A program made the position numbers and the translations under genes. This document shows, in pieces, positions 53,596-60,393 of a DNA stretch of 60,393 bases. Origin of the DNA: JAXMBN01 sp046349875 (GTDB lineage: Bacteria > Planctomycetota > Planctomycetia > Pirellulales > Pirellulaceae); assembly GCA_046349875.1 (NCBI GenBank), contig JAXMBN010000032.1:1-60393 (forward strand), given 5' to 3'. The notes beneath the pieces are model-generated. The model made no database searches and had not been told where the DNA came from. It saw only the letters and a program-made list of their open reading frames with translations. The first letter of the stretch is position 1. Each line of letters starts with the position of its first letter.

Positions 53596-54366
53596 ATGAA
53601 CCGTCGCGCCTTGCTGGTGTTTCTTTTCGTGTTGTCCTGTGGCATTTCAGCAAAGGCCGATGATCTCTGGTTGGCATCGGATGGTGAATTTCCAGGTAGG
53701 CTGCGGCTGAGTCAGGGAGGGCGGGAGCCTCGCGTGTTTTACACGCGTACCAATATTCCCAATCCTGCTTATCCTCGAGCCGTCATGAAAGCAGCTCAAA
53801 TTGCTGTCGGTGTCGATGGAGCCATCTACTATTGCAGTGGCCTCGATGGATCTCTCATGCACCTTTTGGATGGTCGCAACGAGATTCAGGTCGCCGAAGT
53901 GACGGGACAGGTACGCGATCTCGCCTGTACTGGTGAAGCTCATACGCTGTACTACTCCGTCGTTCCAACTCCGCAAAATGGAGAACCGCTGGCGGACGGC
54001 GTGATCTATCGTCGCGATTTTTGGAGTGGCAGTCCCGAAGTGGTAGCGACGATTCGGCAAAGCGACGTTGGGGGCAATTGGTGGGGTAGCTTCACGATTC
54101 GCGATGGCGAGATTTACCTCTCAACTCTTGATGCGCCCAGTCGCCTCTTCCGTTGGTCAGGTGGTGCTCTCACGCGAGTCTATGAAACCAACCGCATGGC
54201 AGTAAAAGGTATCGCCGTTTCCGAACGCAATCAGTTTCTCGTAACCGATGGTACGGGCGATGTATGGGAAACGGGGGACTTTCAAAGCCTGACACCCTTG
54301 CTACGCACAACGCTCCCTCTTCGCGACGTTGCATCCAAAGCCATTCCCGCAAGTCCACGCCCTTAA
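53596..54366 (+). CDS. Secreted propeller-like protein
   Basis: 256-aa exported protein from the ATG giving MNRRALLVFLFVLSCGISAK; the upstream in-frame start is less likely. The mature body has repeated short blades (DLWLASDGEFPGRLRLS, GAIYYCSGLDGSLMHLLDGR, VIYRRDFWSGSPEVVATIRQ, FTIRDGEIYLSTLDAPSRLF, NQFLVTDGTGDVWETGDFQS), typical of a small beta-propeller. No catalytic motif identified. It is divergent from the CE15-like gene with a gap of about 240 nt and is followed by a long structured hairpin. Confidence 0.65.
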   Translation: MNRRALLVFLFVLSCGISAKADDLWLASDGEFPGRLRLSQGGREPRVFYTRTNIPNPAYPRAVMKAAQIAVGVDGAIYYCSGLDGSLMHLLDGRNEIQVAEVTGQVRDLACTGEAHTLYYSVVPTPQNGEPLADGVIYRRDFWSGSPEVVATIRQSDVGGNWWGSFTIRDGEIYLSTLDAPSRLFRWSGGALTRVYETNRMAVKGIAVSERNQFLVTDGTGDVWETGDFQSLTPLLRTTLPLRDVASKAIPASPRP

Positions 54367-54393
54367 CTTCGGTAACCTTTGATCGATTCGATT

Positions 54394-54454
54394 CCAATCC
54401 GAAGCGTTGACTTCCAATCTATTGGATAGCTGAGCCCGCAACGCTTCGGGTTGG
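54394..54454. repeat. 61-nt nested hairpin joining both repeat types
   Basis: Arms CCAATCCGAAGCGTTG (54394-54409) and CAACGCTTCGGGTTGG (54439-54454) pair over 16 positions with one G-T wobble. The loop contains an inner CCAAT/ATTGG hairpin and the string GTTGACTTCCAATC that resembles the GTTGACTCC element, while the arms resemble the AACCCGAAGCG element. It follows the propeller gene stop by 28 nt. Confidence 0.75.
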
Positions 54455-54607
54455 ATGCATCCTCTACAAAGACCAACCCAAGGATGAAATCGTCGCAGTA
54501 TCTTCGCACTCGATAGCCTCTCACGGTATCATTGGACGGAATCCTTTTGATACTCCCTTGCGATGTAGAGGCTTCGATTGACCGTGCCTGGCCATGTCCA
54601 AGATTCG

Positions 54608-55339
54608 ATGCAATCCTGCATCGCTTGCAAACTGCAACTTCCTTACTCGGAAGTCGTTCCCGCCCGTTTCGTGCGACCTTCACTTGCCGAAATCATTCGC
54701 TCAAAATTTCCCGATTGGAACTCCGATTCGTGTATTTGCCACGAAGATTTGAATCGGATTCGCAGTGAATATGTAGAACGAGTACTGATCGAGGAAAAGG
54801 GCGAGCTGACTGCACTGGAACAGGAAGTAATCTCGAGTTTGCAACAGCACGAGATCATGGCTAGAGATGTCGATGCAGCTGTCGATCGTGAAGCGACCTT
54901 CGGCGAACGGCTTGCCGACCAAATGGCTGAGTTCGGTGGAAGCTGGACCTTTCTCCTGCTCTTTGGCACAGCCATGGTGATCTGGATTTCCCTCAACTTA
55001 GTTCCTCTTTTAGGAACTCCTTTTGATCCCTACCCCTTCATCCTTCTCAACTTAGTCTTGTCGTGCCTAGCGGCGGTTCAGGCTCCTGTGATCATGATGA
55101 GCCAGAATCGGCAAGAAGTGAAGGATCGGATGCGAGCCGAGAACGATTATCGCGTCAATCTAAAAGCCGAGTTGGAAATCCGACACTTGCACTCCAAAAT
55201 CGACCTACTTCTCACCCATCAATGGCAACGATTGCTCGAGATTCAGCAAGTGCAAACCGATCTATTGGAAGAGATAGGGCGTCAGAAAGGACTGAATGGC
55301 AACGGAAGTACTTCGGCCCCAAAGAACTCGAACCCATGA
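54608..55339 (+). CDS. DUF1003 membrane protein with N-terminal Cys cluster
   Basis: About 243 aa from the ATG giving MQSCIACKLQLPYSEVVPAR; a TTG ten codons earlier is the alternative. The first part has CxxC (CIAC) and later CICH, a possible zinc knuckle. The DUF1003 core follows: FGERLADQMAEFGGSWTFLL, LFGTAMVIWISLNLVPLLGT, FDPYPFILLNLVLSCLAAVQ, APVIMMSQNRQEVKDRMRAE, then a coiled-coil tail (KAELEIRHLHSKIDLLLTHQ, LLEIQQVQTDLLEEI). The family has two membrane helices and no proven function; some are predicted Mg/Co-transport-like. It is followed by 240 nt without a gene. Confidence 0.82.
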   Translation: MQSCIACKLQLPYSEVVPARFVRPSLAEIIRSKFPDWNSDSCICHEDLNRIRSEYVERVLIEEKGELTALEQEVISSLQQHEIMARDVDAAVDREATFGERLADQMAEFGGSWTFLLLFGTAMVIWISLNLVPLLGTPFDPYPFILLNLVLSCLAAVQAPVIMMSQNRQEVKDRMRAENDYRVNLKAELEIRHLHSKIDLLLTHQWQRLLEIQQVQTDLLEEIGRQKGLNGNGSTSAPKNSNP

Positions 55340-55579
55340 AATCGTTTCGTTACGAGACGACAATTGCAGAATCGTTGCTCGGTTGCCATTCGCCGAACGA
55401 AGCGTTCTCGATATAACTACAACTTCTAATAAGCGTTTCAGTCTTTTATTGCATTCTCCAAACCCCAGTAGATCCTCAATCCGGCGACCATATCGCATAA
55501 GGGTCAAGTCTTCTTCAGGTGGTTGGGTGGAATTGCCAGAAGTCCAACATCGAAACAAACGGGTCTTTCGCAGTTACCA

Positions 55580-57382
55580 ATGAATCGTCGCCAAGTTCTT
55601 TTTGTACAGCTTCCCATTCCTCCCGCGGGCCCGACGCCAATTGTGGGAAATGTTCCATTGGCCGCAGGCTACATGATCCTTTATGCACGCCAAGCGAGAC
55701 TCGATAAAGATTTCGAGTTTCGAATCCTCCCTACGTCGACAGCCAATCAAGGATCCGACTCTGCCATCGTTCAAGCCATTCTGGAGAGTGATCCTTGGAT
55801 GGTCGGTTTCACTTGTTACCTATGGAACATTGATCGAACCCTTTGGATTGCAGCTCGACTTCGCGAATTGCGGCCCGATCTCCTCGTGGTACTCGGAGGC
55901 CCTGAGATCACCGTCGACAATGCGTGGGTCTACGAGTCTGGATGTTGCGACTATGCGGTCATCGGTGAAGGTGAACAGACTTTCGTTGCGCTATTGCAAT
56001 CGCTGCAACATCGCGAGGACAGCAAGGAGATTATTCCCGGTCTTTGGCGCGCCTCCGATCCACGGCCGGCACTCTTCCGCAAACCGTTACCCGACCTCAA
56101 TGAAATCTCGTCCCCCTACCTCGCCGGTATTCTCGATGCAGCGGACGAGAAGATGCTTCTGCTGGAAACGATTCGCGGTTGCATCTTCAAATGCAAGTTC
56201 TGCTACTATCCAAAGAGCTACGATGGGCTCTATTTCGTCAATGAAGAGAAGATTGTTGCGAACCTCAGGCACGCCCGCGAACGCGGCGCTACAGAAGTGA
56301 TCTTGCTCGACCCAACGCTCAATCAACGAAAAAACTTTGACGACTTCTTGCGTCTATTGCATCGCGAGAACCACGATCATCAGTTTCGCTATTTCGGTGA
56401 ACTTCGTAGTGAGGGTATCAAGCCTGAAATCGCGGCTCTTTTGCGTCAAGCCAACTTCACGGAAGTTGAAATCGGATTGCAATCGACCGACGCTCAAGCT
56501 CAGAATTTGATGAATCGCAAAAACAACCTTAACGCTTTTGAACGCGGTGTACAATCGATGCTCGATGAAGGCATCGAAGTCAAAGTAGACCTGATTATTG
56601 GATTACCAGGAGACACCCTTTCGTCGATCCGAAAGAGTTTTCAATACCTCGCCAATAGCGGCCTCTATACCTCGGTCCAGGTTTTCAATCTTGCTATCCT
56701 TCCAGGCACTGCATTTCGTCAAGAGTCAAGCATGTTGGGATTGGAGTATCAGTCGCGACCACCTTACTATCTTCTCGAAACTCCAACGCTTCAATTGCAA
56801 GATTTGTATCAATTGATGGAAGAGGCTGAAGAGGTCTTCGAATCGGAATGGGATCCCTACCCTGCCCCTAAGCTTCAGTTTGTAAAGGACTCGGAAGCGC
56901 CTTTTACCGAATGGGTGCTCATCGATCTCGAACAAGTCACTTCATCGAATTGCCCCACGGATGTGTTACCCAAGGCATCGAAGCGAAGCCAAGCTTTTAC
57001 ATTGTGGTTTACGGCTACCAACTGGACATCGCACAGATCGCGAATCCTTCAAACGATTCGCAAGGTTTTGGACGACAACCCTCATTCCACGCTTCAGATC
57101 GTGTTCCAACCGCAAGGCGACCCCGAGCATTTGCCTCCACCATGGGTTGCACAAGCCATTGAAACAGCGTTTGAAAATCCGAACTATCTCGATCGATATT
57201 ATTCGCTTCAGCCGCGAGGCCCCATTGGGTCCAAACGTTGCCTTGTCCTTCTTGATGCTTCGCAGCGCGACAACGTCGATGAATCCTGGCTCGAAGAGAT
57301 CGGAGACTCTGCGACCATCGTTTATCGCGGATTGCTCGATGAAGAAGAACTAGCTCCGTTTGAAACTTCAGGCACGTGGTAA
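55580..57382 (+). CDS. B12-binding-domain radical SAM protein
   Basis: Cytosolic protein of 600 aa. The ATG at 55580 begins the cobalamin-binding Rossmann domain (MNRRQVLFVQLPIPPAGPTP; VGFTCYLWNIDRTLWIAARL; VVLGGPEITVDNAW; VIGEGEQTF). The radical SAM domain begins ETIRGCIFKCKFCYYPKSYD with cluster Cys at residues 201, 205 and 208. EVILLDPTLNQRKNFDDFLR, FTEVEIGLQSTDAQAQNLMN and VDLIIGLPGDTLSSIRKSFQ follow. The last 170 residues are unlike the core. Class B radical SAM enzymes of this layout often methylate or cyclise; the substrate is not evident. It converges on the GDPD gene with a 7-nt gap. Confidence 0.88.
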   Translation: MNRRQVLFVQLPIPPAGPTPIVGNVPLAAGYMILYARQARLDKDFEFRILPTSTANQGSDSAIVQAILESDPWMVGFTCYLWNIDRTLWIAARLRELRPDLLVVLGGPEITVDNAWVYESGCCDYAVIGEGEQTFVALLQSLQHREDSKEIIPGLWRASDPRPALFRKPLPDLNEISSPYLAGILDAADEKMLLLETIRGCIFKCKFCYYPKSYDGLYFVNEEKIVANLRHARERGATEVILLDPTLNQRKNFDDFLRLLHRENHDHQFRYFGELRSEGIKPEIAALLRQANFTEVEIGLQSTDAQAQNLMNRKNNLNAFERGVQSMLDEGIEVKVDLIIGLPGDTLSSIRKSFQYLANSGLYTSVQVFNLAILPGTAFRQESSMLGLEYQSRPPYYLLETPTLQLQDLYQLMEEAEEVFESEWDPYPAPKLQFVKDSEAPFTEWVLIDLEQVTSSNCPTDVLPKASKRSQAFTLWFTATNWTSHRSRILQTIRKVLDDNPHSTLQIVFQPQGDPEHLPPPWVAQAIETAFENPNYLDRYYSLQPRGPIGSKRCLVLLDASQRDNVDESWLEEIGDSATIVYRGLLDEEELAPFETSGTW

Positions 57383-57389
57383 GGTTGGA

Positions 57390-58277
57390 CTATTTGCCCA
57401 AGGGCGTTTGCGACGCTTTGTAAGTTTCTAATGAATTGCGAATCACCTTCGGTTTGTCGGTCGTGATCGACAATGCTCCCAGTGCAGCGAAATGAGCTGC
57501 ATCTTGAGGTTCGTTGATGGTCCAGACATGAAATTCAATTCCTAGGCTTTGCACCTCCTCAACGAATTTCTTGTCGACGATTTCACGGTTGCCCTGCGTC
57601 CCAAGCCCGGAAGCTTTGGTTTTCTGCAAGCGTTCAAGCACCTCGTCGGTCTTCGGCGTCCATTGCGTCTTTTCTTTGTTCTGCTTGTACCCAGCCAACC
57701 AATTGGCTCGATAACCTGGTAATCGCGTACGAACTCCTCGAATAACTTCCTCATTAAAACTAATGAAGACGATTTGATCGGGATGCAATTTGCTGGAGCG
57801 TATGACCTTTTCCAGTTGAGCGAGAATCTCAGGACCACACTTGATTTCGACAAAGATTTTTTTACCCTCGGGAACGATCTCGAGAACTTCATTCAACGTG
57901 GGAATGCGTTCGCCTTGATATCGCGGATCTTTCCAGCTTCCCACATCTAGTTGCCGCAGTTGCTCAAGAGTCGATTGCGCCACAGAAAGTTCGGGCGAAG
58001 CTGGCGCTGTTCGTTTGGTTGTTTTGTCGTGAATGCAAACAATCTGTTGATCGCTGGTCAAATAGAAATCGGCCTCGATCGCATCCGCTTTTTGTTCCCA
58101 TGCCAATCGAAAGGCTGATAGCGTATTTTCAGGTGCTTCAGCCGACGCTCCCCGATGCGCAACGATCCATTGAGCCAAACATCGGTTCATGGAGGTACAA
58201 GCCAGGAAGAGAACCACCACTACCCAACAATGTCTGGCTGAAAAATACTTCTGTGAGCAAAAACTCCGAGAAACCAT
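57390..58277 (-). CDS. Secreted glycerophosphodiester phosphodiesterase
   Basis: About 295 aa from the ATG giving MVSRSFCSQKYFSARHC with a hydrophobic segment (WVVVVLFLACTSMNRCLAQ) as signal. GDPD hallmarks are WIVAHRGASAEAPENTLSAF, the metal-binding ADAIEADFYLTSDQQIVCIH and DKTTKRT, IPTLNEVLEIVPEGKKIFVE, and HVWTINEPQDAAHFAALGAL with TTDKP near the end. The enzyme cleaves glycerophosphodiesters to glycerol-3-phosphate and an alcohol and would act in the periplasm. The gap of 263 nt to the next gene start contains no other frame. Confidence 0.9.
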   Translation of the reverse strand: MVSRSFCSQKYFSARHCWVVVVLFLACTSMNRCLAQWIVAHRGASAEAPENTLSAFRLAWEQKADAIEADFYLTSDQQIVCIHDKTTKRTAPASPELSVAQSTLEQLRQLDVGSWKDPRYQGERIPTLNEVLEIVPEGKKIFVEIKCGPEILAQLEKVIRSSKLHPDQIVFISFNEEVIRGVRTRLPGYRANWLAGYKQNKEKTQWTPKTDEVLERLQKTKASGLGTQGNREIVDKKFVEEVQSLGIEFHVWTINEPQDAAHFAALGALSITTDKPKVIRNSLETYKASQTPLGK

Positions 58278-58540
58278 TCGCAACCCTTTCTCGCCTTTCA
58301 AGGAAACCATTCGCGTACTGAAAATCGTACCAAAAAGTTATCTTTATTGCGAAAGCCGAGAAACTCCATTGAGATTTCCGTGTTTAATGCGATAACGTTT
58401 CCAACTTGACTTTTCTTAGTTTTTTGGGCTCTCCAAGGACATCAGAATCCGATTCGGATTCTTTTTGCATTGGATTCTGTCGAACAGCCCAACAGCGTTC
58501 CAACGGGAATGCATCTGACAAACTGGGAACTCTTCACATC

Positions 58541-60025
58541 ATGCGTGTGTTTCCTTCATTGAATTCACTTCGTGGACAGGCTTTTCTTGCCGCAATCACC
58601 GTCCTCGGTACAGCTTCATGGGTGTATGGACAAGATGGTGCCTCGTCTGGTCCGGCACCAGCGACGATGTCCACTCAAGAAGACCATGCTCACATGCAAA
58701 AACAACTGGGCATTCAAAAACTTCGACCCGGCCCAAGCGGGAATCCGCAGGCGCCGAACGCGGCCAATGTCGATGAATCCAAAGCCAATCCCTATCCGAA
58801 TCTTCCTGAACTGCTAAAGCTTGATTCTGGGGAAAAGGTCTCAACGCCAGAAGAATGGTGGAAGAAACGCCGCCCTGAAATCGTCGCGCACTTTGAACGG
58901 GAAGTGGTCGGCCGCATACCAGATAATGTCCCCAAAGTAAGTTGGCAAGTACGCGCTACTCGCGATGCAAAAGTCGGTGATATCGAAGTCGAAGAAAGGC
59001 ACGTTGTAGGTGTGGTGGATCATTCGGCATGCCCAGAAATCCCTGTAGAGATTTCGCTGGCTGTTGTGTTACCGAAGAATGCAACGTCTCCTGTTCCATT
59101 GCTCATCTTATTTGGCCGCACGCCTTTCGATCCTCCAATTCCAGGTTTCGGAGGAGGCCCCAACGGTGTCAATTCCGCATCGAGTCGTGAATCGCAAATC
59201 CTTCAAGGTGGATGGGGCTATGCTCTTCTGAATCCTGGCTCGATTCAAGATGACTCCGGAGGCGCGCGGGTCAATCGAACGACCGGAACTGCGCGACCAG
59301 GTGGACTAACGCGAGGCATCATAGGTCTTACCAACCGCGGGCAACCACGTACGCCAGAACAATGGGGTGCCCTGCGCGCCTGGGGCTGGGGAGCATCGCG
59401 TGCTCTCGATTATTTGGAAACCGAACCCAAAGTTGACAAGACCAAAGTGGGCATCGAAGGTGTATCGCGATATGGCAAAGCAGCACTCGTCACGATGGCA
59501 TTCGATACTCGGTTTGCCATGGTATTGGTTGGGTCTGCAGGCGAAGGTGGAGCAAGCCTCTATCGACGTAATTTTGGCGAGGCCGTTGAGAATCTGACCG
59601 GCTCGGGCGAGTATCACTGGATGGCTGGCAATTTTCTTAAATATGGTGCCGAAGAATCTACTTTCGGCTCCAAGAATGCGAACGATCTTCCTGTCGACGC
59701 ACACCAATTGATTGCCTTGTGCGCGCCGCGACTTACCTTTATAAGCTATGGCATTCCCGAAAAAGGAGACGCCCTTTGGCTCGATCAACAAGGTAGCTTC
59801 ATGTCCACGATTGCAGCCCAACCTGCCTTTCGGCTACTGGGTGCCAAAGATCTTGGACGCAGCGACGATTACATGAAAGAGAAAATGCCCGAAGTCAATG
59901 CTGGCTTGTTGGAGGGTGCTTTGGCATGGCGTCAACATGATGGCGGCCATACCGATGGTCCCAACATTCCCCACTTTGTCCGTTGGGCGAACGGCCATTT
60001 CCAACAAAAAGGAAAGAATCCTTAA
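58541..60025 (+). CDS. CE15-like (glucuronoyl-esterase-type) secreted esterase, copy 2
   Basis: About 494 aa from the ATG giving MRVFPSLNSLRGQAFLAAIT with an AQ-like cleavage (WVYGQDG). Nucleophile motif IEGVSRYGKAALVTMAFDTR, acid region VGSAGEGGASLYRRNFGEAV, EYHWMAGNFLKYG, NDLPVDAHQLIALCAPRLTF and catalytic His in HDGGHTDGPNIPHF. It shares with the copy at 52 kb the order of the pre-nucleophile block (WGALRAWGWGASRALDYLET) and the same fold, but the two are far apart in sequence. No lipobox: this one is freely secreted. A paralogue pair suggests related uronate-ester substrates of different size. Confidence 0.87.
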   Translation: MRVFPSLNSLRGQAFLAAITVLGTASWVYGQDGASSGPAPATMSTQEDHAHMQKQLGIQKLRPGPSGNPQAPNAANVDESKANPYPNLPELLKLDSGEKVSTPEEWWKKRRPEIVAHFEREVVGRIPDNVPKVSWQVRATRDAKVGDIEVEERHVVGVVDHSACPEIPVEISLAVVLPKNATSPVPLLILFGRTPFDPPIPGFGGGPNGVNSASSRESQILQGGWGYALLNPGSIQDDSGGARVNRTTGTARPGGLTRGIIGLTNRGQPRTPEQWGALRAWGWGASRALDYLETEPKVDKTKVGIEGVSRYGKAALVTMAFDTRFAMVLVGSAGEGGASLYRRNFGEAVENLTGSGEYHWMAGNFLKYGAEESTFGSKNANDLPVDAHQLIALCAPRLTFISYGIPEKGDALWLDQQGSFMSTIAAQPAFRLLGAKDLGRSDDYMKEKMPEVNAGLLEGALAWRQHDGGHTDGPNIPHFVRWANGHFQQKGKNP

Positions 60026-60117
60026 TCTTTCATTCCGGTCGATGATCGACTGCAGATTACTCCATGCGATTCCGATGAGACTCTACAACGCTTGTGTTGC
60101 TCATCGGAGTCCAGTCA

Positions 60118-60393
60118 ATGCTTGCTCACTTGTCATCACCGACGGCGATCGACCCATTAGCCACCTCCGCTTCCGATGGCTCGAAATCTTCTCCTGATTC
60201 AAATGCACCCGATTTTCTCGAGTGGATGCGCCCTGCGCCAACTGACAGCATCGATCCCGCTTCCGATTCGCTGAAGACTGGGGGATATCAATCCGATTGG
60301 CCCGAGTGGAAAGATCGTTACTTGCGTCGCGGCATCGACGAGGAACGACGCCAGCAAGTTCGAATCGAGGAAACTCCATTCCTGAGGATACTT
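60118..60393 (+). CDS. Start of an unrecognised gene, cut by window end
   Basis: The frame opens with MLAHLSSPTAIDPLATSASD and runs 92 codons to the edge. The N-terminus is Ser/Asp-rich and probably disordered (SKSSPDSNAPDF). It then shows LEWMRPAPTDSID, DWPEWKDRYLRRGIDEERRQ and QVRIEETPFL. No signal peptide. The family cannot be told from this part. Confidence 0.55.
   Translation, partial: MLAHLSSPTAIDPLATSASDGSKSSPDSNAPDFLEWMRPAPTDSIDPASDSLKTGGYQSDWPEWKDRYLRRGIDEERRQQVRIEETPFLRIL

Noticed and set aside
1..60393. tRNA, rRNA, insertion sequence or prophage genes
   Set aside because: No cloverleaf with a GTTCRANYC arm, rRNA segment, transposase motif or phage structural gene was recognised by eye; a covariance-model search would be decisive.

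Overview
The window looks like chromosome from a planctomycete of the Pirellula/Rhodopirellula type. This rests on several group markers seen together: a DUF1559 prepilin-like protein, a very long PVC-type dehydrogenase/cytochrome c protein with HEAT repeats, a formylglycine sulfatase, two CE15-type esterases, secreted HEAT proteins, an NPYxSP-type N-terminus, and the dispersed 'AACCCGAAGCGTCAGCGAGG' intergenic repeat. No rRNA, tRNA, CRISPR array, transposase or phage gene was recognised. All names come from reading the protein sequences; no database search was possible.

Layout. 0-3.6 kb (+): C-terminal two thirds of GroEL with a terminator, a secreted HEAT protein and an ATP-grasp enzyme resembling COG1821/MfnD. 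3.6-23.8 kb (almost all -): many small genes, including ABA4-like, SUFU, sialidase-like, DUF2306, DUF6940, a Cys-rich peptide / SigZ-like sigma / ODP-type MBL operon, VOC, DUF1801, SnoaL-like, a LamG/lyase-like remnant, secreted hypotheticals, a HEAT protein and DoxX. 24.0-25.5 kb (+): broken monooxygenase and PPK2 genes. 25.5-30.6 kb (-): tsaB, a GMC oxidoreductase, an aldehyde dehydrogenase and fmt. 30.7-32.3 kb (+): tandem metallophosphoesterases. 32.3-34.1 kb (-): a broken PQQ beta-propeller and a broken membrane protein. 34.5-42.4 kb (+): a ceramidase-dehydrogenase-cytochrome fusion, a repeat block, a GCS2-type ligase and an M14/AspA-type zinc hydrolase. 42.5-45.8 kb: rhodanese (-), sulfatase, a coupled hypothetical and a Cys lipoprotein. 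45.8-51.9 kb (+): prepilin, CobN/HmuS-like chelatase, ExbB/TolQ-like and DUF2149. 52-60.4 kb: two CE15 esterases, a secreted propeller-like protein, DUF1003, a B12-binding radical SAM protein, a GDPD and the start of a further gene.

Two modules stand out. The first is the HmuS-like chelatase with an ExbB-like channel and DUF2149. It matches the back half of Bacteroidetes hmu (haem uptake and de-metallation) loci, but has no TonB receptor beside it. The second is the compact Cys-rich peptide, SigZ-like sigma factor and ODP-type metallo-hydrolase operon, which I do not recognise as a described system.

One caution governs the whole annotation. About twenty genes carry frame lesions. On both sides of each lesion the protein stays well conserved, and several lesions sit at or next to homopolymers. 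Lesions are concentrated at 4.1-4.9, 9.3, 10.6-19.3, 22.5-25.6, 31.8, 32.9-35.5, 39.9-40.5 and 44.6-46.5 kb. Genes elsewhere are clean, for example the 1391-codon chelatase. This pattern suits uncorrected indel errors in a long-read assembly at least as well as real pseudogenes, so 'pseudogene' here means 'broken as given'.
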